Positions 15,774 through 23,124 of a stretch of 54,493 bases of DNA are shown piece by piece. The translations under genes and the position numbers were made by a program. Each line of letters starts with the position of its first letter. Within the stretch, counting starts at the first letter, position 1. This DNA is from an uncultured Methanomassiliicoccales archaeon (GTDB lineage Archaea; Thermoplasmatota; Thermoplasmata; Methanomassiliicoccales; Methanomethylophilaceae): positions 1-54,493 of the forward strand of contig CASFYI010000024.1 in assembly GCA_949298875.1 (NCBI GenBank), written 5' to 3'. Below the pieces are notes generated by a model. It was not told where the DNA came from. It worked only from the letters and a program-made list of their open reading frames with translations, and did no database searches.

Positions 15774-16909
15774 TCGACGTCGCGGTGGCGGGAGGCGGAC
15801 CCGCGGGAAGCGCGGTCGCCGCCCTCCTGGCCCGCGACCACGGCGTGACGGTGTTCGAGGACCATCCGCGCATAGGGCTCCCGGAGCAGTGCGCGGGGCT
15901 CCTCACCGATCGCGCCATAGAGGCGTCCGGGGTCTCCCCGGACATCCTCTCCACATTGTACGGGGCCGAGGTCCTTCTCCCGGGAGGGGGCAGGGTCGCG
16001 GTCCGCTCCGAGCGTCCCAAGGCGAGGGCCGTGGACCGTTCGGACCTTGATTCGAAGATGGCCGACAGGGCCATGGCCGCCGGGGCCGAGTACAGGCTCT
16101 CGGAGAAGGTCAGGTCGTTCTCCGTCGGGTCGTCCGTTTCGATCTCCACATCCGCCGGGGACCACAGTGCCAGACTGCTCATCGGGGCCGACGGCCACGG
16201 GTCCGTGGTCGCTCCCGCCGTTGGCTGCGTCCCAGGTGAGCGCATACGCGGGGTGCAGGCCGACGTCGCCGTGAGGATGGAGGACCAGGAGGTGTTCCGT
16301 ATGCGCATGGGTTCCAGGTACGCGCCCGGGTTCTTCACATGGGAGATACCCTGTGGGGACTTCACCCGCGTCGGGCTGTGCGCATCCTGGTCCGTCGGTC
16401 CGCCGTACCAGTACCTGAGGAGGCTGCTTTCGGACCTGGGGTATGAGGACCGCGTCATACGGATGCACAGCGGCAGGATACCGATGCACCCGTCGGGGCC
16501 GATATCGGCCGAGAGGGTGATGCTCATCGGAGACGCCGCCTCGCAGGTGAAGCCGGTGTCAGGCGGCGGCATACTCCCGTCGATGGTCGCCGCCCCCATA
16601 CTCGCGGACGTGGCGCATTCCGCCCTCGCATCCGACGACCTCTCGGCGGGGAGGCTGTCGGAGTACGACAGGCGCTGGGACGACGCCATGGGGAGGGACC
16701 TGTCGAAGGCGTACCGCCTCCGGAGGGCGCTCCTGAGGATGGACGATGACGATCTGGACCACGCCGGCCGCTACGCTTCCAGGGACGATGTCCGTGCGGT
16801 GCTGGACGGCATAGACCTGGACACTCCCGCCGATGTGATGAAGGCGCTCCTGAGGCATCCGGGCATGGCAGTATCGGGCGCTTGGACGCTCCTGAGGTGT
16901 TTGATATGA
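15770..16909 (+). CDS. FAD-dependent oxidoreductase of the geranylgeranyl reductase family
   Basis: The 379-residue flavoprotein has an N-terminal Rossmann motif ([12 protein letters not shown], residues 5-16), the GGR-type CAG segment in LPEQCAGLL near 39-47, a second FAD contact LIGADGHGS, and the C-terminal [15 protein letters not shown] (about 253-267). Family members saturate the isoprenoid chains of archaeal membrane lipids or reduce other prenyl groups; which substrate applies is inference. The gene sits between transaldolase and taw2 with 4-base overlaps on both sides, so it belongs to the TFS-PCNA operon. Confidence 0.85.
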   Translation: MIDVAVAGGGPAGSAVAALLARDHGVTVFEDHPRIGLPEQCAGLLTDRAIEASGVSPDILSTLYGAEVLLPGGGRVAVRSERPKARAVDRSDLDSKMADRAMAAGAEYRLSEKVRSFSVGSSVSISTSAGDHSARLLIGADGHGSVVAPAVGCVPGERIRGVQADVAVRMEDQEVFRMRMGSRYAPGFFTWEIPCGDFTRVGLCASWSVGPPYQYLRRLLSDLGYEDRVIRMHSGRIPMHPSGPISAERVMLIGDAASQVKPVSGGGILPSMVAAPILADVAHSALASDDLSAGRLSEYDRRWDDAMGRDLSKAYRLRRALLRMDDDDLDHAGRYASRDDVRAVLDGIDLDTPADVMKALLRHPGMAVSGAWTLLRCLI

Positions 16910-17985
16910 GGCGCGTGCCGATGGCCGAGGTGCCCTCGCGGATCGCGGGGGAGACGATAAACAGGCTGATGTCCCTGGGATACGTGGACATCCACGCCAG
17001 GATAGCGAAGGGCGACGGCTGCCGTCTGGTGCCTATACTGCCGGAGCACGTGGACGACGTCTCCGCGATGGGGTTCGCCATCACCGAGGGCGACGCCCAT
17101 TCGCTGGACCGCAGGACGCCTCAGGAGAGGATCTCGGAGATCCTCGGGGGCATACCCGAGCTGAGGGATCATCTGCCCGACCGCTGGGAGTTCGTCGGAG
17201 ACATCGTTATCCTGAAGCTGGATCAGTCCTGCGAACCGTATCTCGACGAGATCGGCGACGCCTATGCGAAGGTGCTCGGCGCCAAGACCGTGTGCGCGGA
17301 CGTCCACGGCGTTTCCGGCGAGTTCCGCCAGCCGAGCATGAGAGTGATCCACGGCACCGAGACCGAGTCGGTGCGTCTCGAGAACGGCATCCGCTACCGC
17401 TTCGACGTCACCAAGGTGATGTTCGCCTCCGGCAACACGGACGAGCGCATGCGCATGAGGAACCTGGACTGCACCGGCGAGACCGTCGTCGACATGTTCG
17501 CGGGCATAGGGTACTTCACCCTCCCGCTGGCCAGGTTCTCGGGGGCCCGCAGGGTGTTCGCCTGCGAGAAGAACCCCGAATCCTATCATTATCTGGTGGA
17601 GAACGTCCGCCTCAACGAGGTGGGCGATGTGGTGTTGCCGATGCTCGGCGACAACCGCTCCATCCCGGGGAGGGACTTCGCGGACCGCATCCTGATGGGG
17701 TACGTCCAGACCACGTCGGAGTTCCTGCCGGCGGCCCTGAGGATGATACGCATCGGCGGGATCATCCACTACCACGATACGTTCCCGGTGGGCGATCAGG
17801 ACAGCAGGGTCGACGAGATCTTCTCGCCGCTCTGCGGATACGAGGTCCTGGGGATCCGCGAGGTGAAGTCCTTCGCCCCATCGGTGTCCCACTACGTCGC
17901 CGACGTCAGGATAACTTCTCGTTCGCCCCGCAGGCGACCAGGAGCGTCCTCATCGCGTCGAGATACTTGTCCCCGCCGGCCTTGA
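16906..17985 (+). CDS. taw2: Trm5/Tyw2-family enzyme, probably Taw2 (wyosine aminocarboxypropyltransferase)
   Basis: The 359 residues hold an N-terminal Trm5-type region, a middle domain and a SAM-binding domain with VVDMFAGIGYFTLPLA near 190-205 and CEKNP. Trm5 proteins have NLP at the catalytic position; here ADRILMGYVQTTSEFL and the later IIHYHDTFP match Tyw2/Taw2, which move an aminocarboxypropyl group from SAM to the wyosine base at position 37 of tRNA-Phe. Residues after ADVRI (about 333 on) are Arg/Ser-rich, complementary to the convergent gene, and probably an accidental read-through extension of ~80 bases. ATG at 16906 overlaps the preceding stop. Last gene of the operon. Confidence 0.82.
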   Translation: MRRVPMAEVPSRIAGETINRLMSLGYVDIHARIAKGDGCRLVPILPEHVDDVSAMGFAITEGDAHSLDRRTPQERISEILGGIPELRDHLPDRWEFVGDIVILKLDQSCEPYLDEIGDAYAKVLGAKTVCADVHGVSGEFRQPSMRVIHGTETESVRLENGIRYRFDVTKVMFASGNTDERMRMRNLDCTGETVVDMFAGIGYFTLPLARFSGARRVFACEKNPESYHYLVENVRLNEVGDVVLPMLGDNRSIPGRDFADRILMGYVQTTSEFLPAALRMIRIGGIIHYHDTFPVGDQDSRVDEIFSPLCGYEVLGIREVKSFAPSVSHYVADVRITSRSPRRRPGASSSRRDTCPRRP

Positions 17986-19411
17986 CGACGTTGCCGGCGA
18001 ACTGTGCCAGATAGTCGGCCAGCTCCCTCTCCGCCGGGGAGAGCTTCATGGAGGGCTCCCCTCCGCAGGCGAGGATGAACGCGGCGGCGACGGAACGGGA
18101 CTTGCTGTCCTTGAGGGACGTCTTCTCGACGGTCTCGGCGACCATGTTGGCGCCTCCGACCTTGGCGGCCTTGGCCAGCCTGTCTATGACCTGGGTCATC
18201 GGCCCGGGGCGCTTGATCTCGGGCAGGGATGCGACGACATCGGCGGAGAGGAACACGCTGTACGCGTTGTCCAGCGCCTGCAATGGCTGGGAGCGGGACA
18301 TGTCGCCGACGGCGTCGGCGGTCCTGGCGTCGGTGTGGGTCCTGATGATGTCCTTCCAGTCGGACTCCCACAGCACCGACAGGGCCTCGCTGACCCTGGG
18401 GGTCTTCAGGACCACGGCGCGGCTGTTCTCGGAGAGGAACCTCCTCAGGGTGTCCCTCTCCCTCTCGCCGCCCTCCAGCGCGGAGATGAACGCGTCCAGG
18501 TCCGAGCCGTAGTTGGCGGTCCCCACGATGTAGGTGGCCGCGGCGCCGTCCTTCAGGCTGCCGAGCTTGGATCTCTTGACCGACGATATGAGAGCCGCGT
18601 CGCTCACCTTGCCGATCATGTAGTCCTTGAGGCGGTCGCCGGTGATGGGCTCGATGTCGCTCTCCCCGGCGGAGTGGTACTTGTGCCTCACACGGACCTC
18701 CATGTCGTCCATGGGGTCGACGGCCGCCAGCCTCGACACGATGTACATCAGGGTCGAGACGTCGCGGGCGCAGCTCTCGCATATCGAGACCGTCTCGTCC
18801 AGGGACTTCACGTGGATCTCCAGCACCGCGGAGGCGGTGTGTCCACAGGAGAGCCCGTCGTCCGGGAACTCGTAGGGCGTCTCCCAGAATGTGTCGTAGA
18901 GGTACCCCTCCGGCATGTTGGGCGTGTCGGAGCACACCAGGTCCTCCCCGAACGAGTAGAGGTGGAGCTTGTTCTTCTTGATGATGTCGGAGTACAGGAG
19001 CAGCCTCTTCTTCGGGTCGTCGTAGTACTGGCATCCGATCAGCTTCGCCGCGTTGACCGTCCCGCGCACCGCGTAGGAGACGGTCTCGCCTCCGAGCTTC
19101 CCGGATGCGAGCATGGGCACGGAGCCGGACGCCGCCAGGGATATCGTCCCGGCGTAGGCGCGGACGATATCGTCGCCGCCCAGTCTGGACGCCTCCTTGA
19201 TGAGGGCCTCGGGGTCGTTCCTGATCTTCTGGAGGCCGTCGATGTGTTTGAAGGGCTTGTCGAAGACGCACTTCCTGCAGTTCCCGGCGCACTGGGGCCT
19301 CAGGATCCCGGGGTCGTCGGCGAGCGTCCTGGAGCGTTCCAGCAGCTCGTCCTCAAGTCTCTTGGAGGTGTGCTTGACGCCCCTCATCCTAAGCCTCTTC
19401 TTCCCGGGCAT
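17906..19411 (-). CDS. Unknown 501-residue Cys-containing protein
   Basis: No family is recognised. The N-terminal part is basic (PGKKRLRMRGVKHTSKR) and is followed by CAGNCRKC (residues 41-48, C-x3-C-x2-C). A second Cys/His region lies in the middle (LSCGHTAS and, later, ICESCARD). The C-terminal half is helical and soluble-looking, with ACGGEPSMKLSPAERELADYL near the end. The Cys spacing could bind zinc or an iron-sulfur cluster; it copies the radical-SAM triad spacing but lacks the aromatic residue and barrel context expected there. A TATA-like TTATCTA about 25 bases upstream supports the ATG at 19411. It is convergent with taw2, overlapping it by 80 bases. Confidence 0.75.
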   Translation of the reverse strand: MPGKKRLRMRGVKHTSKRLEDELLERSRTLADDPGILRPQCAGNCRKCVFDKPFKHIDGLQKIRNDPEALIKEASRLGGDDIVRAYAGTISLAASGSVPMLASGKLGGETVSYAVRGTVNAAKLIGCQYYDDPKKRLLLYSDIIKKNKLHLYSFGEDLVCSDTPNMPEGYLYDTFWETPYEFPDDGLSCGHTASAVLEIHVKSLDETVSICESCARDVSTLMYIVSRLAAVDPMDDMEVRVRHKYHSAGESDIEPITGDRLKDYMIGKVSDAALISSVKRSKLGSLKDGAAATYIVGTANYGSDLDAFISALEGGERERDTLRRFLSENSRAVVLKTPRVSEALSVLWESDWKDIIRTHTDARTADAVGDMSRSQPLQALDNAYSVFLSADVVASLPEIKRPGPMTQVIDRLAKAAKVGGANMVAETVEKTSLKDSKSRSVAAAFILACGGEPSMKLSPAERELADYLAQFAGNVVKAGGDKYLDAMRTLLVACGANEKLS

Positions 19412-19504
19412 GCGGACGGGGATATCTTAGCCATAGATAAGGTTCGGCTCGTGATGTTCGCGCGATGTGTTTATCGCCCCGATGGTGTTCGCAAGGGCGA
19501 TACC

Positions 19505-20014
19505 ATGGAGTCGCGCTTCGAGATGGAGGTCCGCGGGATGCTGGCCCGTCCGCCGTTCGGATACAGGAACGTGCCGGCCGAGGGGCTGGAGCTGTTCTGC
19601 AGGGCCCTGACCCATGACAGCTACACCAACGAGCACGGGGACGAGTCCTACGAGAGGCTGGAGTTCCTGGGGGACGCTATCCTGGAGTTCGTGGTGTGCG
19701 AGGCCGTGTACAGGGACACCGATCTGAGGGAGGGCGCCATGACCGACTTCAAGCAGGACAAGGTGGCCAACCGCATGATCTCGGAGCGCGTGCTGGCCTC
19801 CTGGCCGGAGATCGACTCGATGATGAGGGTCGGGGGAGGGCACGTGGACCGCTCCACGGGCGCGAAGCTCATCGAGGAGAACATGCGCGCGGACTCTTTC
19901 GAGGCGCTGCTCGCCGCGGTGTATCTCACGTACGGGATGGACGAGGTCAGGCGCCTGGTGGGAGAGGTCATCCTCGCGGAAGGTCATGCGACGTCTGCAG
20001 TCCGATGGCACTGA
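19505..20014 (+). CDS. rnc: Ribonuclease III catalytic domain protein without dsRBD
   Basis: The 169 residues contain the RNase III signature YERLEFLGDAILE (about 44-56), with the metal-binding Glu and Asp, and the second catalytic region ADSFEALLAAVYLTYG (about 137-152). All catalytic acids are in place, so it should cleave double-stranded RNA as a dimer. The double-stranded RNA-binding domain that normally follows is absent: the protein ends 12 residues after the last catalytic helix. RNase III is uncommon in archaea; this short form resembles Mini-RNase III in architecture but keeps the classical signature. TATA-like GTTTATCG lies ~35 bases upstream. A repeat cluster starts at its stop codon. 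Confidence 0.88.
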   Translation: MESRFEMEVRGMLARPPFGYRNVPAEGLELFCRALTHDSYTNEHGDESYERLEFLGDAILEFVVCEAVYRDTDLREGAMTDFKQDKVANRMISERVLASWPEIDSMMRVGGGHVDRSTGAKLIEENMRADSFEALLAAVYLTYGMDEVRRLVGEVILAEGHATSAVRWH

Positions 20015-20116
20015 TTATCAGTGTCACATGTGATATGATACTGATTCTGACACTGATGGTGACACTGATGACACTGATGGTGACACTGATTTCTGCATGG
20101 TGACACCGGTAGTCAC
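20009..20116. repeat. Repeat cluster of GACACTGAT units with palindromes after rnc
   Basis: CACTGAT/ATCAGTG (20009-20023) forms a hairpin spanning the rnc stop codon. After it, a 21-base unit made of GACACTGAT-GGT-GACACTGAT occurs twice in tandem without a gap (20049-20069 and 20070-20090), with decayed relatives (GATACTGAT, GGTGACACC, AGTCACTGG) around it. The unit count is too low and lacks spacers for a CRISPR array. Confidence 0.75.
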
Positions 20117-20198
20117 TGGAGATGTCACCAGGTTTTGTCGATACGACCGATATTCGGCATCCAATTATGTGCAATGAGATCATCCGGGGTGTAGCATC

Positions 20199-21788
20199 AT
20201 GAGACTGACTGCCGAGAACTACGACATCGGCATCGCCGAGCCGACGGCGCTGCTGCACGAGGACGACTGCAGGATCATCGGGATCCGCGAGGGAGACCAC
20301 GTCCGCATCGAGGGGCATGGATGCGTCACCGCGATAGCCAGTATGTCGGATACCCTTGTGAGGCGGGGCACGGTCATGATAGCCTGCGGGGTGCTCGGGG
20401 CAAGCTGCATCCGCCCCGGCGAGGAGGTGGAGGTCACCGCCGCTCCGATCCCGGAGTCCGTGAGGGCCATCCGCGGCAAGATGGACGGGGAGGAGCTGTC
20501 CCCGGAGGAGATCTCGCAGATCGTCGACGACGCGGTCCATGACAGGCTGTCCAGGATCGAGACCTCCGCATGGCTCACCGCCCTCCACATACGCGGCATG
20601 TCCCTGCGCGAGACCGCATCCTACACCAGCGCCATGGCGTCCACCGGATCGGTCCTGGATTTCGGGGACCGCCGCGTGTTCGACTTCCACAGCTTCGGAG
20701 GGGTCCCGGGCAACAAGATCACGCCCATAGTGGTGTCCATCGTCGCGTCCGAAGGGCTTCTCATCCCGAAGCTCTCGTCGAGGGCCATCAGCAGCGCCTG
20801 CGGGACGGCCGACTTCGTGGAGGTGTTCTGCCCGGTGACCCACGGCTCGGACGACGTCCGCAGGATCACCGAGTCGGAGGGAGGCGTGTTCTCGTGGACG
20901 GGAGCCACGGATCTGGCCCCGGCCGGGGACCGCTTCATCAGGGTCCAGCGCCCGCTCGGGATAGACCCGAAGCCGCAGATGCTCGCGTCGATCATGGCCA
21001 AGAAGGTCGCCGCCGGTGCGACCGACGTCCTCATGGACATCCCGATGGGATCCGAGACAAAGGTCAGGTCCCCCGAGGAGGCCAAGGCCTACGCCCGCGA
21101 CCTGATGGAACTCGGGGACCTCCTGGGCATGAGGGTGGAGTGCGCCGTCACGTACGCGGACCAGCCCCTGGGTGTCGCCGTCGGGCCCGCGCCGGAGGCG
21201 AGGGAGTGCATCCAGGTGCTCGAGAACAGGCCGGGTCACGAGGAGGTGGCCGAGAAGGCGTGCATCTGCGCCGGAATGATCCTAGAGATGGCCGGGATGT
21301 GTGACGGCACCGCCCGCGCGAGGGAATGTTTGGCGTCCAGCCGCGCCCTTGAGAGGTTCAGGGCAATCGTCCGCGCCCAGGGCGGGATGGACGGGATATC
21401 GTCCGAGGACATACGGCTGGGGCGCTTCTCCGCAGATGTCGTCTCGCCGAGGGACGGGTTCGTCAACCGCATATCGAACAAAGCGGTGGTCGCCGTCGCC
21501 AAGGCGGCCGGTGCCCCGGCGGACAAGGGCGCCGGGCTCGTGCTGTCGAGGAAGCGCGGAAGGAAGGTCTCGAAGGGCGATGTGCTAATGACGGTGTACT
21601 CGGACAGCGAGGACAAGCTGGAGGATGCGCTGGAGACGGCCGCGGAGCTGGAACCGTTCGACATTGACGGGATGCTGCTGGACAGGGTCAGGCCCGGTTC
21701 CCTCCGATGGGATCGGCCCCTTCGGAGGGGCATAGAACTCTTTAAATACAGCATCCACTTAGCGCGGTTCATTCAACTCGGTGAATGA
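20199..21788 (+). CDS. deoA: AMP phosphorylase (archaeal thymidine phosphorylase-like)
   Basis: The archaeal enzyme converts AMP and phosphate to ribose 1,5-bisphosphate and adenine, feeding the pentose-bisphosphate route to 3-phosphoglycerate. The 529 residues include an extra N-terminal domain (1-~85) typical of archaeal AMP phosphorylases, then the nucleoside phosphorylase fold with FDFHSFGGVPGNKITPIVV near 165-183, SSRAISSACGTADFVEV (about 194-210) and a C-terminal PYNP domain (DGFVNRISNKAV, KGAGLVL, KGDVLMTVYS). The family usually ends at DGMLLDRV; the final ~30 residues here are encoded by the S17e promoter region and are probably dispensable. The adenine released could be recycled by the Apt protein encoded at 32.5 kb. 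Confidence 0.92.
   Translation: MRLTAENYDIGIAEPTALLHEDDCRIIGIREGDHVRIEGHGCVTAIASMSDTLVRRGTVMIACGVLGASCIRPGEEVEVTAAPIPESVRAIRGKMDGEELSPEEISQIVDDAVHDRLSRIETSAWLTALHIRGMSLRETASYTSAMASTGSVLDFGDRRVFDFHSFGGVPGNKITPIVVSIVASEGLLIPKLSSRAISSACGTADFVEVFCPVTHGSDDVRRITESEGGVFSWTGATDLAPAGDRFIRVQRPLGIDPKPQMLASIMAKKVAAGATDVLMDIPMGSETKVRSPEEAKAYARDLMELGDLLGMRVECAVTYADQPLGVAVGPAPEARECIQVLENRPGHEEVAEKACICAGMILEMAGMCDGTARARECLASSRALERFRAIVRAQGGMDGISSEDIRLGRFSADVVSPRDGFVNRISNKAVVAVAKAAGAPADKGAGLVLSRKRGRKVSKGDVLMTVYSDSEDKLEDALETAAELEPFDIDGMLLDRVRPGSLRWDRPLRRGIELFKYSIHLARFIQLGE
21741..21748 (+). promoter_or_regulatory. TATA box for rps17e inside the AMP phosphorylase 3' end
   Basis: TTTAAATA lies about 45 bases before the S17e ATG, giving a short leader that includes GGTGA just before the start. 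It is embedded in the last codons of the preceding gene. Confidence 0.6.
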
Positions 21789-21789
21789 T

Positions 21790-21981
21790 ATGGGAAGAAT
21801 AAGACCCACCTACATCAAGAGAGTCTCCATCGAACTCATCAACAAGTATCCTCAGGCGTTCAGCAAGGACTTCGACGCCAACAAGGAGATGGTCAGCACC
21901 CTGACCGATGTCACCTCCGTCAAGATGAGGAACAGGATCGCCGGATACATCACCCGCTACCTGTCCCACCCTGAGGCGTGA
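21790..21981 (+). CDS. rps17e: Ribosomal protein S17e
   Basis: The 63-residue protein of the small ribosomal subunit is specific to archaea and eukaryotes. It begins MGRIRPTYIKRVSIELINKY and continues FDANKEMVSTLTDVTSVKMRNRIAGYITRYLS (given here only as landmarks near residues 30-60), matching S17e over its whole length. The ATG at 21790 gives the conserved start; GTG nine bases upstream overlaps the previous gene's stop. A TATA box is visible upstream, so it has its own promoter and possibly shares a transcript with the tRNA-Arg 30 bases downstream. Confidence 0.95.
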   Translation: MGRIRPTYIKRVSIELINKYPQAFSKDFDANKEMVSTLTDVTSVKMRNRIAGYITRYLSHPEA

Positions 21982-22011
21982 AAACCCCTTAACCAAACAC
22001 TTGGCAATTCT

Positions 22012-22088
22012 GCCCGCGTGGGGTAGCTTGGATATCCTGTGAGATTGCGGATCTCTTGACCCGGGTTCGAATCCCGGCGCGGGCACCA
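22012..22088 (+). tRNA. tRNA-Arg (anticodon GCG)
   Basis: Acceptor arms GCCCGCG and CGCGGGC pair fully, the T arm CCGGG-TTCGAAT-CCCGG is perfect, and discriminator A is followed by an encoded CCA. The anticodon stem is best drawn as GAGA/TCTC closing the loop TTGCGGA, giving GCG; the 27-43 position is then a T-T mismatch and the D stem is only three pairs. A strict position count would suggest TGC, but that stem does not pair. Confidence 0.8.
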
Positions 22089-22140
22089 TCATTCTTCATC
22101 ACGGTGCTCTCAGCGGAAGCTTTCATCGAAAAGGAAGGGT

Positions 22141-22162
22141 GGCGGTCCGGAGACCGCCTTTT
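22141..22162. terminator. Stem-loop with T run between tRNA-Arg and the convergent membrane gene
   Basis: GGCGGTC (22141-22147) pairs with GACCGCC (22152-22158) across CGGA, followed by TTTT on the plus strand. It suits termination of the rightward S17e/tRNA transcript. Confidence 0.5.
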
Positions 22163-22166
22163 GGAA

Positions 22167-22685
22167 TCAGTTGTCGCCGCTGGTGACGTACTTCTTCGCG
22201 ATGTCGACGATGGCGCCGATGGCGAGGAGCACACCGCCCGCGACGCACACCCACACGCCGGTTCCGGCGCTGACGGATGCGCTGGCCAGACCCTCGAAGT
22301 CGACAGCGTCCATCTGTCCGTTGAACATGATGGCGAGGACGAGGGCCACGATGGCGAGGATCAGGGAGACGGCTCCGAGGATCCTGTTGATCGTGGGGAT
22401 CTTGTTGTAGACGATCGGGATGATCGTGGTGATGAGCGAGAGGACTCCCGCGACGAGACAGACGATCGGCGCGTAGGCGTAGTCGAACTCCACGTCGGTG
22501 AACTCCTGTCCCTCGATAGTCACAGTCCCGCTGAACACGTCCATTCCGGACATGGTGACGCTGGAACTGAACCCCAGGATGGAGATGTTCATCTCGGCCC
22601 AGGTGAGGAACACCCCGGCAATCATCAGCACGGAGCCGATGAGTCCGATGATTCCCATCCAATTGACATTACCTGAAGATGCCAT
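22167..22685 (-). CDS. Four-helix membrane protein of unknown function
   Basis: A 172-residue protein with hydrophobic segments near residues 10-28, 70-92, 100-122 and 143-163. Between the first two lies an extracellular-looking, Ser/Thr- and acid-rich loop (about 32-68). The C-terminus ends AKKYVTSGDN. No family motif is recognised. It is divergently transcribed from the ubiquitin-like gene, 76 bases apart, so the two share a promoter region. Confidence 0.65.
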   Translation of the reverse strand: MASSGNVNWMGIIGLIGSVLMIAGVFLTWAEMNISILGFSSSVTMSGMDVFSGTVTIEGQEFTDVEFDYAYAPIVCLVAGVLSLITTIIPIVYNKIPTINRILGAVSLILAIVALVLAIMFNGQMDAVDFEGLASASVSAGTGVWVCVAGGVLLAIGAIVDIAKKYVTSGDN

Positions 22686-22730
22686 GTTATCACCGGTCTT
22701 TGACCGTGCTCAATCAATCCTCTGCATCCG

Positions 22731-22740
22731 TATTTAAGAA
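22731..22740 (+). promoter_or_regulatory. TATA box for the ubiquitin-like gene
   Basis: TATTTAAGAA lies 22-31 bases before the ATG at 22762, predicting a leaderless transcript and supporting that start over the ATG at 22780. Confidence 0.6.
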
Positions 22741-22761
22741 TGACACGGAAAGCTTCGACGG

Positions 22762-23124
22762 ATGACGAATGGATGCGGAATGCCATGTGAAATACGGGTC
22801 ATCCAGCTCCGGGACGCTCTTTCATTGACGGATTCCGACCGTCTCGGGAGCGACATCTATTATCTGGGAGGTCGCTACCGTGCCCGTCGTGTCCCATATG
22901 ACGGGAGCGAATGTGGGAAGGGAGGGTTCAGAACGGCCAGGATATGCTTTTCGGACGGGTCCGTGGATGCGATCAAGGATCAGACGATCGAGGACGCGGT
23001 CCGGTCTTCGGGCCGCATCCCCGATTCCTATGTTTATCTCATCGCCGGACGCCCGGTGCCGATGGACACCGTCCCTCCGGAGGATTCCGAGGTCCGGGCG
23101 ATGAGGGTCGCCTCGGGCGGATGA
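22762..23124 (+). CDS. Ubiquitin-like (beta-grasp, MoaD/ThiS/SAMP-type) protein ending in Gly-Gly
   Basis: The 120 residues end VRAMRVASGG, with Gly-Gly as the final pair, the form needed for adenylation by an E1-like enzyme and for isopeptide or thiocarboxylate formation. The preceding stretch (YLIAGRPVPMDTVPPEDSEV, about 91-110) follows the beta-grasp pattern of ThiS/MoaD: a strand with a turn NG/AGRPV, then the D-x-V-x-x-x-D-x-V segment before the last strand. The N-terminal ~50 residues are longer than in MoaD, with two early cysteines. Role as protein modifier or sulfur carrier is inference. It abuts the convergent rqcH gene, stop to stop. Confidence 0.65.
   Translation: MTNGCGMPCEIRVIQLRDALSLTDSDRLGSDIYYLGGRYRARRVPYDGSECGKGGFRTARICFSDGSVDAIKDQTIEDAVRSSGRIPDSYVYLIAGRPVPMDTVPPEDSEVRAMRVASGG

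Noticed and set aside
17906-19411. Radical SAM enzyme call for the 501-residue protein
   Set aside because: The Cys spacing matches but the aromatic residue before the third Cys and the following GGE-type barrel motifs are missing.
20049-20090. Tandem repeats as a CRISPR array
   Set aside because: Units are contiguous without unique spacers, only two full copies exist, and no cas genes are nearby.
22012-22088. Reading the first tRNA as Ala (TGC) by strict position counting
   Set aside because: That choice breaks two anticodon-stem pairs, whereas GCG closes a clean GAGA/TCTC stem and parallels the second tRNA-Arg.
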